A stretch of 64,000 nt of DNA, taken from positions 41,420 through 105,419 of the forward strand of contig NZ_QOWE01000031.1 of the NCBI RefSeq assembly GCF_003334855.1, written 5' to 3'. The notes beneath the pieces are model-generated. The model searched no databases. It had not been told where the DNA came from and was given only the letters and a program-made list of their open reading frames with translations. Position numbers and translations under genes: made by a program. Positions 1 to 8,535 of the stretch are shown here, piece by piece. This DNA is from Larkinella punicea. GTDB lineage: Bacteria; Bacteroidota; Bacteroidia; Cytophagales; Spirosomataceae. The first letter of the stretch is position 1, and the number at the start of each line of letters is the position of its first letter.

Positions 1-414
1 GAACAGAATCGGAAACCATTCGTGCAGATTCCCGGCAATTGTCCCGAACAGAACCGTCGCCAGCGATCCGGCGAATAGAATCATGCCAAACTGTTTTCGC
101 GATAATTGACTGACTTTCAGTTCTCTTTTCTGGTCTTCTTCCCCGGTTTTCGGGTGCGTCCACTCCCACCAGCCCACGAGGTTCATGACAAAAAAGAAGA
201 TTTGCAGGAACATGTCGGGATACAACTGAATCTGATAAAACAGAAAGAAAAACGTCGTCACGCTAATCAGACCAGCGGGCCAGCTCCAGATGTTCGCTTT
301 GGCCGACCACCAGGTGGCAAAGGCGCCAACGACGGTTCCGACAAATTCGAGGTAACTCATCGGATACCCGAGAACCGTAAAAAAAATCGAGTCAATATCG
401 AAAAAATCCTTCAT
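1..414 (-). CDS. pnuC: PnuC-family nicotinamide mononucleotide/riboside transporter (3' end cut by window edge)
   Basis: Reading from the ATG at 414 to the window edge gives 138 codons with no stop. The protein begins MKDFFDIDSIFF and carries the family's tryptophan-rich pattern (ATWWSAKANIWSWPAG, then NLVGWWEW) among at least three hydrophobic segments. PnuC proteins are inner-membrane vitamin B3 transporters of about 190-220 residues, so roughly the last third is outside the window. Its start overlaps the stop of xth by four bases (ATGA at 411-414), so the two are probably co-transcribed and translationally coupled. The substrate (NMN, nicotinamide riboside or thiamine) cannot be decided from this part. 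Confidence 0.85.
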   Translation of the reverse strand, partial: MKDFFDIDSIFFTVLGYPMSYLEFVGTVVGAFATWWSAKANIWSWPAGLISVTTFFFLFYQIQLYPDMFLQIFFFVMNLVGWWEWTHPKTGEEDQKRELKVSQLSRKQFGMILFAGSLATVLFGTIAGNLHEWFPILF

Positions 415-1214
415 CGCGCGACTTCGAGCCAGACCGGGCCGTGGTCGGAATGAACGGCGTCGGGCAGGTGTCCGGCGGCCACGATGTGGTCTTTGTAGGG
501 TTCGCTGACGGAAATGTAGTCGATCCTCCAGCCCTTGTTATTGGCGCGCGCACCGGCCCGGTAACTCCACCAACTGTATTCGATTTTGTCCGGATTCTTG
601 TAGCGGTAGGAATCAATAAAACCGCTATCGAACCACTTCGTCAGCCACGCCCGCTCTTCCGGCAGAAAGCCCGAGGACGTTTTGTTGCGAACCGGATCAT
701 GAATATCAATGGCGGTGTGCGCGATGTTGTAATCCCCGACGACAATGACATTCGGTCGGGTTTGGCGCAACTCCTGAACGTAGTCGAAAAAATCATCCAG
801 AAACTGCATCTTTACGGTTTGCCGAATTTCGCCGGTCGTTCCCGACGGAAAATAGCAATTCAGTAAGGTCAGATCGCCAAAGTCGGTGCGCAGAATCCGG
901 CCTTCGCAGTCATAAATGGACATGCCGCACCCCAAAACGACCTGATCCGGCGGCAGTTTAGAAAACGTCGCCACCCCGCTGTAGCCCTTCTTCTCGGCCG
1001 CATGCCAGTGATATTGATAGCCCAATTCTTCAAACGGCAGCAAATCGACCACGTCGTGGGTGGCTTTCACTTCCTGAAAACACAGGATGTCGAACGAATT
1101 TTGCGAAAGCCATTCGACCAATCCCTTACTCAGCGCCGACCGGATGCCGTTGAGGTTGTAGGTCAGGATTTTGACGGTTTCGCTGGAGTGATTGAATGTG
1201 TCGGTATTGGTCAT
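411..1214 (-). CDS. xth: Exodeoxyribonuclease III (AP endonuclease, ExoIII/APE1 family)
   Basis: The 267-residue protein has the whole endonuclease/exonuclease/phosphatase signature: LTYNLNGIRSAL near residue 18, metal ligand E48 in CFQEVKA, GDYNIAH with D161 and N163, WRIDY near 230, and the catalytic pair SDHGP at 256-260. The length is normal for the family. It cuts DNA 5' of abasic sites and degrades one strand 3' to 5' in base excision repair. It is followed by pnuC with a 4-bp overlap. A long hairpin separates it from leuS, so it probably has its own promoter. Confidence 0.95.
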   Translation of the reverse strand: MTNTDTFNHSSETVKILTYNLNGIRSALSKGLVEWLSQNSFDILCFQEVKATHDVVDLLPFEELGYQYHWHAAEKKGYSGVATFSKLPPDQVVLGCGMSIYDCEGRILRTDFGDLTLLNCYFPSGTTGEIRQTVKMQFLDDFFDYVQELRQTRPNVIVVGDYNIAHTAIDIHDPVRNKTSSGFLPEERAWLTKWFDSGFIDSYRYKNPDKIEYSWWSYRAGARANNKGWRIDYISVSEPYKDHIVAAGHLPDAVHSDHGPVWLEVAR

Positions 1215-1253
1215 TAGACAACGTAATTTTCTAAGAATATGGCTTTCCTCCTC

Positions 1254-1340
1254 TTTTGCCCCCGACCCCTAAAGGGGCGCGGACGTCGCTTTATCCGATG
1301 GCTCGGCGTCCGTGCCCCTTTAGGGGTCGGGGGCAAAGGC
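1254..1340. repeat. Long intergenic inverted repeat, CCCCTAAAGGGG family, between leuS and xth
   Basis: The left arm (about 1256-1290) and right arm (about 1302-1337) are near-perfect inverted copies centred on CCCCTAAAGGGG and its flanks GCCCCCGA. The arms extend beyond the dodecamer into CGGACG/CGTCCG. Two other intergenic hairpins (42401-42489 and 53196-53288) and an in-frame copy inside leuS (2565-2597) share the dodecamer. It may terminate leuS or stabilise its mRNA, but no clear T-run marks an intrinsic terminator. Confidence 0.8.
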
Positions 1341-1359
1341 TGGATTTAGTGACAAGTTG

Positions 1360-4251
1360 TTAAATCACCACATTGACAATCCGCTTTGGCACCACCACCA
1401 CTTTTTTCGGCGTTTTTCCTTCCAGCCACTTCAAAACCACCTCATTCGCCAGGACTTCTTTTTCAATGTCCGAAGCAGCGGTATCGACCGAAAACGTCAG
1501 CGTCGTGCGAACTTTCCCGTTGATTTGCACCGGGTATTCGATGGTGTCTTCCACCAGATAAGCCGGATTGAAAACCGGGAATTCGGCGTAGCTTAATGTA
1601 CCGGCTTCGTTGCCTAATGCCGCCCAGAGTTCTTCCGTGATGTGGGGCGCAAACGGAGCCAGCACCACGACCAATTCCTGTAAAACCGCTTTTTTATTGC
1701 ACTTCAAGGCCGACAACTCGTTGACACACACCATGAACGCGCTCACCGAGGTATTGAACGACAGATGCTCAATGTCCTCCGCCACTTTCCGGATGGTTTT
1801 GTGCAACACTTTCAATTCGGCAGGTGTCGGTTTTTCGTCGGTCACCAGCCAGCGACCGGGGCGGGTTTCCGTTGGTTCTTCGTAAAACAACCGCCAGAAC
1901 TTTTTCAAAAACCGGTACACACCGTCAATGCCGTTCGTATTCCACGGTTTGGCGTCGGTCAGCGGGCCGAGGAACATTTCGTACAACCGCAACGTGTCGG
2001 CACCGTAGCGTTCCACAATCGTATCCGGATTGACGACGTTGAACTTCGATTTCGACATTTTCTCGATTTCGACTCCGCAGATGTATTTGCCGTCCTCTAA
2101 AATAAACTCGGCATTCTCAGCCAAATCCGGACGTGTTTTTATAAAGGTCTCGACATCAAGCACGTCGTTTTCAACGATATTGACATCGACATGCAAGGGT
2201 GTTACTTCATATTGGTTTTTCAAGCCGTTCGAAACAAAAACCGGCGTTTTCCCTTCGCCAACTGAGTCTTTCAAGCGATACACAAAATTCGACCGGCCCA
2301 GAATCATGCCCTGATTGACCAGCTTCTTAAACGGTTCTTCTTCCGGCACAAAGCCCCGGTCTTTCAGGAACTTGTTCCAGAACCGGCTATACAGCAAGTG
2401 GCCCGTCGCGTGTTCGGAACCGCCTACGTACAAATCCACATCGCGCCAGTAGTCGATGGCTTTTTGATCGGCAAATTCCTGGTCGTTCTGCGAGTCCATG
2501 TAGCGGTACCAATACCAGCTTGAACCCGACCAGCCGGGCATGGTGCTTAGTTCGTATTCGTATTTTTCTTCCCCTTTAGGGGACTGAGGGGTGTATTTCC
2601 ATCCTTCAGCACGCGCCAACGGCGGTTCACCGGTTTCGGTGGGCAGGTATTTATCGACCGGCGGCAATTCCAACGGCAAATCCTGTTCGTCCAATAAATA
2701 TGGCAAACCGTCTTTGAAATAAACCGGAACGGGTTCACCCCAATACCGCTGGCGACTGAAAACCGCGTCGCGCATCCGGAAATTGATCTTGGCTTTTCCA
2801 ATGCCGTGTTCTTCCAAAAACTTGACCAGAACCGGCACCGCTTCCTGATACGTCAGGCCGTCGATGATTCCGGAGTTAATATACCTACCTTCTTTGGTGT
2901 TATCCGCCTGTTTATCAATATCTTTCTGACCATCCAGAATCGGAATGATCGGCAAATCGAAGTGTTTGGCAAACGCCCAGTCGCGCTGATCGCCCGAGGG
3001 AACGGCCATGACTGCACCGGTTCCATAACCCGCCAACACGTAATCGGCCAGATAAATGGGTACGCGCTCGCCGTTGAACGGATTGATGCAGTAGCTGCCC
3101 GTGAACACCCCCGAAACCGTTTTGGCGTCGGCCATCCGGTCGCGCTCAGAGCGCATTTTGGCGGCCGTGACGTACGCATCGACAGCCGGTTTTTGCGCCA
3201 GTGTCGTCAGTTCGGCCACCAGTTCGTGTTCCGGTGCCAGCACCATAAACGACACGCCAAAGATGGTGTCGATACGGGTTGTGAAGACTTTAATTTTAGG
3301 AGAAGCGGAAGAAGGGACGAACGGATGAACGGACGAATCCTCCCCTCCTCCCTTATTCCCTTCTTCCTTAAGTACCTCAAAACTAACCTCTGCTCCCGTC
3401 GATTTTCCGATCCAGTTGCGTTGCTGTTCTTTCAGCGAATCCGACCAATCGACGGTGTCCAGTCCGCGCAATAACCGGTCGGCGTAGGCGGTAATCCGCA
3501 TCATCCACTGGCGCATCAGTTTCTGCTCGACGGGATAACCGCCCCGCTCCGAAACCCCGTCTTTCACTTCGTCGTTTGCCAAAACCGTCCCCAGAGCCGC
3601 ACACCAGTTCACGACGGCGTCGGCCACGTAGGTCAGGCGGTATTTCAACGTGATTTCGTATTGCTCGCGTTCCGATTTGGCGTTCCATTCTTCGGCAGTA
3701 AAATGGGGCACGTCGTCGTCGGACACGGCCTGAATTCCGTAGGTACCCGCGCTTTCAAATTTGGCAATCAGGGTCTCGATGGGTTCGGCCTGGTCGGTTT
3801 CCTTGTTGTACCAACTGCGGAATAGCTCCATAAAAATCCACTGCGTCCATTTGTAAAACTTCGGGTCGGACGTGCGGACTTCGCGGCTCCAGTCGAAACT
3901 GAAGCCAATATTTTTCAATTGCTCAATGTAGCGGGTCGCATTCTCTTCGGTCGTAATCGCCGGATGCTGACCGGTTTGGATGGCGTATTGCTCGGCAGGC
4001 AGACCGAACGAGTCGAAGCCCATCGGGTGCAGCACGTTGAATCCTTTCAGCCGTTTGTAGCGGGTAACAATATCAGAGGCAATGTATCCCAGCGGATGGC
4101 CGACGTGCAAACCGGCACCCGACGGATAGGGAAACATGTCGAGAATGTAATATTTTGGTTTTGAAGCGTCGTTTTCGGTGCGAAAGGTGTGGTTTTTCTC
4201 CCAGAACGCCCGCCAGTTTTCTTCAATCTTTTTGTGGTTGTATTCAGACAT
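1360..4251 (-). CDS. leuS: Leucine--tRNA ligase
   Basis: The 963-residue class I synthetase has HVGHPLGY at residues 49-56 (HIGH motif) and EKMSKSKFN near residue 731 (KMSKS motif). Between them lies the CP1 editing domain ([23 protein letters not shown]), followed by the [12 protein letters not shown] and [15 protein letters not shown] blocks of LeuRS. It charges tRNA-Leu in the cytoplasm. It is longer than most bacterial LeuRS, and two low-complexity insertions account for part of this: residues about 291-318 at the entry to the editing domain, and residues about 552-564 just before the catalytic WSGSSWY block. Both insertions coincide with DNA inverted repeats of intergenic type (see findings). 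The start at 4251 gives [13 protein letters not shown], the expected N-terminus. Confidence 0.97.
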   Translation of the reverse strand: MSEYNHKKIEENWRAFWEKNHTFRTENDASKPKYYILDMFPYPSGAGLHVGHPLGYIASDIVTRYKRLKGFNVLHPMGFDSFGLPAEQYAIQTGQHPAITTEENATRYIEQLKNIGFSFDWSREVRTSDPKFYKWTQWIFMELFRSWYNKETDQAEPIETLIAKFESAGTYGIQAVSDDDVPHFTAEEWNAKSEREQYEITLKYRLTYVADAVVNWCAALGTVLANDEVKDGVSERGGYPVEQKLMRQWMMRITAYADRLLRGLDTVDWSDSLKEQQRNWIGKSTGAEVSFEVLKEEGNKGGGEDSSVHPFVPSSASPKIKVFTTRIDTIFGVSFMVLAPEHELVAELTTLAQKPAVDAYVTAAKMRSERDRMADAKTVSGVFTGSYCINPFNGERVPIYLADYVLAGYGTGAVMAVPSGDQRDWAFAKHFDLPIIPILDGQKDIDKQADNTKEGRYINSGIIDGLTYQEAVPVLVKFLEEHGIGKAKINFRMRDAVFSRQRYWGEPVPVYFKDGLPYLLDEQDLPLELPPVDKYLPTETGEPPLARAEGWKYTPQSPKGEEKYEYELSTMPGWSGSSWYWYRYMDSQNDQEFADQKAIDYWRDVDLYVGGSEHATGHLLYSRFWNKFLKDRGFVPEEEPFKKLVNQGMILGRSNFVYRLKDSVGEGKTPVFVSNGLKNQYEVTPLHVDVNIVENDVLDVETFIKTRPDLAENAEFILEDGKYICGVEIEKMSKSKFNVVNPDTIVERYGADTLRLYEMFLGPLTDAKPWNTNGIDGVYRFLKKFWRLFYEEPTETRPGRWLVTDEKPTPAELKVLHKTIRKVAEDIEHLSFNTSVSAFMVCVNELSALKCNKKAVLQELVVVLAPFAPHITEELWAALGNEAGTLSYAEFPVFNPAYLVEDTIEYPVQINGKVRTTLTFSVDTAASDIEKEVLANEVVLKWLEGKTPKKVVVVPKRIVNVVI
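2565..2597. repeat. CCCCTAAAGGGG-type repeat inside leuS, in frame
   Basis: The dodecamer CCCCTTTAGGGG lies at 2571-2582, flanked by CTGAGGGGTG. Read on the coding strand it gives TPQSPKGEE at about residues 553-562 of LeuRS. The core matches the hairpins at 1254, 42401 and 53196. It sits between GWKY and the conserved [12 protein letters not shown] block, where homologues as I remember them are shorter. Confidence 0.55.
3307..3367. repeat. Inverted repeat inside leuS encoding a low-complexity insertion
   Basis: Arms GGAAGAAGGGA (3307-3317) and TCCCTTCTTCC (3357-3367) are perfect inverses around a 39-nt loop. On the coding strand the segment encodes [20 protein letters not shown], which has no place in the LeuRS fold and separates VSFEVL from [10 protein letters not shown] at the start of the CP1 editing domain. 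Confidence 0.55.
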
Positions 4252-4275
4252 AAGAGTGTATGCGTTTTAAAGAAA

Positions 4276-4371
4276 GTTGTTTCGCAGAGTTGAGCGGAGA
4301 AAAAGAGAGTTAAGCGAAGAAAAAAAACTCTGCTTAACTCTTTTTATCTCCGCTCAACTCTGCGAAACAAC
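4276..4371. repeat. Intergenic inverted repeat, GTTGTTTCGCAGAG family (copy 1 of 3)
   Basis: The left arm begins GTTGTTTCGCAGAGTTGAGC and the right arm ends with its complement GCTCAACTCTGCGAAACAAC. The inner stem is AGAGTTAAGC versus GCTTAACTCT. It fills the 143-bp gap upstream of leuS and downstream of the propeller gene. Copies 2 and 3 are at about 13497-13594 and 35742-35840, each with small changes that are compensated in the opposite arm. Confidence 0.85.
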
Positions 4372-4394
4372 TCACTCGCAAAAGTAGGATTTTC

Positions 4395-5951
4395 TTATGG
4401 ATTCGCCTGCGTATTTCTCTGAAGTCGGTTGAGGGTATAGCAAACCAGGTGATTCAGAAGGCTTTGCTGGGTGGTGGAGCGAAGTTTGCCCAGTTCGAGT
4501 TCGTAGATGTACCCGGCCTTGAGTTCCGACAGTTTCAGCGTCACGGTTTTCCCATCGGCCGAGAGTTCGGCATTTGAAACCGCCACAGGCTGCACGTCGA
4601 ACTGCTTGGAGCCGTAGGCTTCGTGGTATTCGTAATAATAGCGTTTGAACTGAAAATTAGCCACTTGCTTCGCCGTAACCGCATCGAGTGGCTGCGTGAA
4701 CGTCAGCGCAAAACCGGTCGGCGTCAGTTTCATGTCGGCCAGTTCGAGCGGCACTTTCCCCTTCCAGCGAACGTGCTGAATGCCGCGGTCGCCCGCCCAG
4801 CCGTGGTCGGTTTGGCCGATCCAGAGGCTTCCATCGGCCGCAAAAGCCAGCCGGTTATTTCCTTTCCGCAAACCACTTCCGACCAGAAACGGCGCACAGG
4901 CCCCCTGAATATGCCCATCGACGGTTTCGAGCATCAGCCGAACCAGATACGGATGATTCATCTCCCCAACCAGCATTTTCCCGACAAAAGGTCCGAATCG
5001 GCCACCGGTATTGTCCAGCACCGGCTGCGTCGGAGAATCCGCGATCCGGCTGTGGGGAAAGGCCACGCTCTCGACCGTCCTGAGACTGTCCAGCATTTTG
5101 ACCGGTAACTTGATGGGTGTTATGTGCGGAAACCCTTCTTTCCACAACAGGCTCGCCGGATGGCCGTAGTGCTTTCCTTCCTGAACGTGATACAACTTGC
5201 TCGTCCCCAGCCAATCGCCCTGATTGTCAGAAGCAAACAGATTTCCATTGGCATCAAAACCGATGCTGTTGGGTGACCGGAAACCGCTGGCATAGGGGTG
5301 CAACTTTCCATCGGGCGTCAGTTTCATGATCCAGCCCCGGTATGGTACCGCCGAATACATCCGGCCCGGTCGGCCCAGGGTGTCCAGTTTCCCGCGTACT
5401 TCCGGGAATATTCCGGCTCCGTTCGACGCACAATTCAGGGCAATGAACAGATTTCCCTGTTTGTCTTTCACGGGACCAAAGGCAAATTCGTGGTAATTGC
5501 CGGACAGCCCAAAGTCATCGGTCACGGTAAGGTATTCATCCGCAACGCCGTCGCCGTTGGTGTCTTTGATGCGGGTCAGTTCCGGGCGTTGCATTACCAG
5601 AATCTCGCTGTTGCTAACCGCCATAATCCCCAGCGGATCGTGAATCCCTTCGGCAAACAGCTTCCAGGTTTTCGTTTTGGGGTTATACATCATGATTTCC
5701 CCCCGGTGAAACCCCGCGACAATCCGGCCATCGGGCATAATCGCCAGACCATCCGTTTCTGCCGTCAGCCCTTTGGGCATCTGAATGGTTTCAACCTCGT
5801 AATAATCCGTAATCGTATCGGCGGGGAAGTTTTTTGATGGGAACGCAGATGATACAGATAGAACGGATAAAAACAGATAAATTAAAATCCGTTTGATCCG
5901 TCCAATCCGTGTCATCCGTGTTCCTATCAAACTCGTAGTTGTCGTTTTCAT
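4395..5951 (-). CDS. Secreted beta-propeller dehydrogenase-like protein (PQQ/sorbosone dehydrogenase-like)
   Basis: The 518-residue protein has repeated propeller-blade patterns (DGLAIMPDGRIVAGF, LTPDGKLHPYASGFRSPNSI, FDANGNLFASDNQGDW, LAFAADGSLWIGQTDHGW). These resemble the L-sorbosone/PQQ-type glucose dehydrogenase superfamily and the DUF7133-like proteins of Bacteroidota. The C-terminal ~110 residues form a separate beta-rich domain (LTPTGFALTFTQPLD). Its start overlaps the stop of the cupredoxin gene by four bases, so the two are coupled, and an electron-transfer partnership in the periplasm is a reasonable inference. Residues about 8-38, including the whole hydrophobic signal segment RILIYLFLSVLSVSSAF, are encoded by a palindromic repeat element. 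No substrate can be named. Confidence 0.75.
   Translation of the reverse strand: MKTTTTSLIGTRMTRIGRIKRILIYLFLSVLSVSSAFPSKNFPADTITDYYEVETIQMPKGLTAETDGLAIMPDGRIVAGFHRGEIMMYNPKTKTWKLFAEGIHDPLGIMAVSNSEILVMQRPELTRIKDTNGDGVADEYLTVTDDFGLSGNYHEFAFGPVKDKQGNLFIALNCASNGAGIFPEVRGKLDTLGRPGRMYSAVPYRGWIMKLTPDGKLHPYASGFRSPNSIGFDANGNLFASDNQGDWLGTSKLYHVQEGKHYGHPASLLWKEGFPHITPIKLPVKMLDSLRTVESVAFPHSRIADSPTQPVLDNTGGRFGPFVGKMLVGEMNHPYLVRLMLETVDGHIQGACAPFLVGSGLRKGNNRLAFAADGSLWIGQTDHGWAGDRGIQHVRWKGKVPLELADMKLTPTGFALTFTQPLDAVTAKQVANFQFKRYYYEYHEAYGSKQFDVQPVAVSNAELSADGKTVTLKLSELKAGYIYELELGKLRSTTQQSLLNHLVCYTLNRLQRNTQANP
5836..5928. repeat. Palindromic ACGGAT-rich repeat overlapping the 5' end of a coding region
   Basis: The left arm starts GATGGGAACGCAGATGATAC and the right arm, read in reverse complement, starts GATAGGAACACGGATGACAC. 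The two match imperfectly over about 45 bases around a short AT-rich centre. Repeats of this wording (ACGGAT/ATCCGT runs) normally lie between genes. Here the element lies wholly within the reading frame and encodes residues about 8-38 of the propeller protein. Confidence 0.75.
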
Positions 5952-7021
5952 TCCGCAGTCATCGTTATCGTGAAGTTCCTCGTTCCGACCGGCAGTCGCA
6001 CCATGCCGTCCTGAATTTTGCCCACCGACGGACGGTATTTGACGCCGTCGCCGGATTTACAGGCAAAATAAACCGGGCCTGAAACCGCCCCCAGGCTGAA
6101 ATGCCGAACCAGCCCCCGCCCCGTCGGCAACGGTTTGATCAGTTCCCGAACTTCGATTCCATTCACGGTATACCTGAATTCCGGGTAGCGGTTGATGAGT
6201 TTGTAGCCTTTGAAATGCACTTCCGGCAGCCGGTCGGCAGTACCAAAGCGGATCGAAAAACCGCCCTGATCCCGAAAATAGACGTCGCCGACCACGTGCG
6301 TCGGTTTTTTACCGTTTCCGTCCCAATGGTCGCTTTGGTCGATGAACCCACCCGTCCAGGCGTAACGCAACCGGCAAGACCCGGCATCCCAGCAATACGC
6401 CTGTTTGGGCGTCAGTCCGACCGCAATCGATGCGGGGCCGGAGTCGGGCATGAAGGTTCGATACACCGCCGGGTATTTCAGGTCGTACGGATGGTCGGGC
6501 ATGTGTCCGGCATGACCAGCCATATCGTCTTTGCGGTTGGCTGCTACATTGGGATCTTTGTCCAGCGGGGGAACCGTTGCGGGCCGTCGGGTAACGTAAA
6601 TGACGCCATACATCACAAAACCGTGGCCGGGATAGGTGCAGACGTAGGAGTAAATCCCATCCTGCGACAGCACAAAGCTGATTTTTTCCGATTTGCCCGG
6701 ATCGACCGTTGCCGTGTGCGCCACAACATCCGGGGTGCGGGGCACATAATTGAGCTTGACGGCCTGATCGCCGAGGGCCAGCGACGTGTTGACCACCCGC
6801 AACCGCGAATTGGGTAGCGTAACCACCAGATTGTGAGCCATGTCGTCGTAATTATCGAGGGTCAGATGGACCCGGGTGCCGGGGCGCACCACGAAACGCG
6901 GAACATCGTACTTCAGGCCTTCGATGGCCCGAATTGTCAAGGTTGTATCCTGAGCAAGGGCTACCGGAATTTTTAGGCCGCAAAGTGCAACGAAAAGCAC
7001 TACAACTGCGTATTTTCTCAT
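5948..7021 (-). CDS. Secreted cupredoxin (plastocyanin/azurin type) with C-terminal beta domain
   Basis: From the ATG at 7021 the protein is 357 residues and opens with a clear signal peptide (MRKYAVVVLFVALCGLKIPVALAQ). An ATG at 7132 is open in frame, but it would bury this signal. Type-1 copper ligands are visible: H63 in MAHNLVV, then C128, H133 and M137 in VCTYPGHGFVMYG. After a His/Met-rich linker (MAGHAGHMPDHPYD) the second half carries CWDAGSCRLRYAWTGGFID and FKGYKLINRYPEFRY, a domain seen beside propeller dehydrogenases and cytochromes. It likely carries electrons in the periplasm for the propeller protein encoded immediately downstream (ATGA overlap). Confidence 0.8.
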   Translation of the reverse strand: MRKYAVVVLFVALCGLKIPVALAQDTTLTIRAIEGLKYDVPRFVVRPGTRVHLTLDNYDDMAHNLVVTLPNSRLRVVNTSLALGDQAVKLNYVPRTPDVVAHTATVDPGKSEKISFVLSQDGIYSYVCTYPGHGFVMYGVIYVTRRPATVPPLDKDPNVAANRKDDMAGHAGHMPDHPYDLKYPAVYRTFMPDSGPASIAVGLTPKQAYCWDAGSCRLRYAWTGGFIDQSDHWDGNGKKPTHVVGDVYFRDQGGFSIRFGTADRLPEVHFKGYKLINRYPEFRYTVNGIEVRELIKPLPTGRGLVRHFSLGAVSGPVYFACKSGDGVKYRPSVGKIQDGMVRLPVGTRNFTITMTAE

Positions 7022-7228
7022 GAGGGAAAAGTATAGGAAAAAAAGCAAATTAACGGCTTTTTCTACTAATCTGGTTTCATTTCTGCAAAATCGCAATCGC
7101 ATGAAACTGGGTACAATTTTCGATTTTTCCATTCGTTAATTAATGAGGTCTTTTCACTGTAACTACATGAATCTTATCGATCTACCGCTACTTTTTTCAT
7201 TTCCCGGCTTTCTTAGAAATCAATTCGT

Positions 7229-8404
7229 ATGCGGTGGACATTTTTATCGACTTGTTCTGTCAATGTCGCAATTCTCTCTCTATTAATCGGGTGTCAGTCT
7301 GATCAGGACGCCATTGGGCCAGCGGGTGATTGCCTGGTTCAGTCATCCGTCACCAACGGACAGGCCATTGCCGGTTCATACATTGTAACCTACAAATCCA
7401 CGGAGAACTTACCCGTTGCGCCGAATGCGCGGGTTGGGGCCGCCGTTCAGCAACTTTTAACCCGCCACGGCCTGAACGATCCGAATGCGCAGGTGTTATT
7501 TTCCGGCGAATCGACCGGTTTTCTGGCGCACGTCAGCGCGGCCGAAGCGGAAACGCTGAAAGCCGACCCATCCGTTGAACTCGTCGAACCCGACCGGATT
7601 ATCTCCATTTGCAGTTGCGTCGATGTGGCCGTCACCTCCACCCTGACCTGGAATGTCAGACAAACCGGCTACGGACGGGGGGATCTGAACCCGGACAAAA
7701 CCGCCTGGATTCTCGACACGGGCATCGATCTGGATCACCCCGACCTGAATGTCGACACGGGCCGGAGCCAGTCGTTTCTGACCGGCAAAACCGCCGATGA
7801 CGAAAATGGCCACGGAACTCACATCGCCGGCATTATTGGTGCGTTAAACAACAACATCGGGGTAACCGGCGTTGCTTCGGGTGCTACGCTGGTGGCCCTG
7901 CGGGTACTGGACAATGAAGGTGAAGGCAAACTGTCGGCACTGGTTCAGGCGGTTTCCTACGTCAATATCAACGGCAAAGCGGGCGATGTTGTCAACATCA
8001 GCATCGGCGGTGAAGGAACGTCGGCGAGTCTCGAACGGGTCATCAAACAAGCCGCTGACAAAGGAATCCTATTTGCGATTGCCGCCGGGAACGAAGGGGA
8101 ATCCGCCGAAAAATACGCGCCAGCCAATGTCAATCACGCCAATGTATTTACGGTTTCGGCCATGGATCAAAGCGGCAATTTTGCTTCGTTCTCCAATTTT
8201 GGCCCGACGGTCGACATCTGCGCGTATGGCGTTCGGATCACGTCAACGTATTTGAACGGCCGCTATGCTTCTCTTTCCGGTACTTCGATGGCATCTCCGC
8301 ACGTGGCCGGTTTGCTACTGATCCGGGGTCGCACCATTCCCACCAACGGCTTTGTCAGGAATGATCCTGACGGAACGCCAGACCCAATTGCCGGGGGCGA
8401 ATAA
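7229..8404 (+). CDS. Subtilisin-like serine protease, S8 family, lipoprotein
   Basis: The 391-residue protein has a lipoprotein signal ending in LLIGC (C22) and an inhibitor-I9-like propeptide with GSYIVTYKST near residue 48. The S8 catalytic triad is D163 in DTGIDLDHPDL, H195 in NGHGTHIAGIIG and S353 in SGTSMASPHVAG. It probably matures by cutting its own propeptide and acts on proteins in the periplasm or at the cell surface. There is no C-terminal sorting domain; the chain ends about 30 residues after the catalytic serine block. It is divergent from the cupredoxin gene and followed by a terminator. Confidence 0.9.
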   Translation: MRWTFLSTCSVNVAILSLLIGCQSDQDAIGPAGDCLVQSSVTNGQAIAGSYIVTYKSTENLPVAPNARVGAAVQQLLTRHGLNDPNAQVLFSGESTGFLAHVSAAEAETLKADPSVELVEPDRIISICSCVDVAVTSTLTWNVRQTGYGRGDLNPDKTAWILDTGIDLDHPDLNVDTGRSQSFLTGKTADDENGHGTHIAGIIGALNNNIGVTGVASGATLVALRVLDNEGEGKLSALVQAVSYVNINGKAGDVVNISIGGEGTSASLERVIKQAADKGILFAIAAGNEGESAEKYAPANVNHANVFTVSAMDQSGNFASFSNFGPTVDICAYGVRITSTYLNGRYASLSGTSMASPHVAGLLLIRGRTIPTNGFVRNDPDGTPDPIAGGE

Positions 8405-8471
8405 TCGGACGTTTTTCTTGTTTTAATCCAACCGATTGCCCACCTTTGCACTCGAATTCGATTATCCCGAC

Positions 8472-8494
8472 GGCATTTCTTAATGCCGTTTTTC
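8472..8494 (+). terminator. Intrinsic terminator after the subtilase gene (or leader hairpin of the next gene)
   Basis: Stem CGGCAT/ATGCCG (8472-8477 and 8484-8489) with a 6-nt loop is followed directly by five T. It lies 68 bp after the protease stop and 42 bp before the exporter start. Confidence 0.6.
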
Positions 8495-8535
8495 ATGAGA
8501 AGAATTCTCTACTAACTATATATAGCTAATTACTT

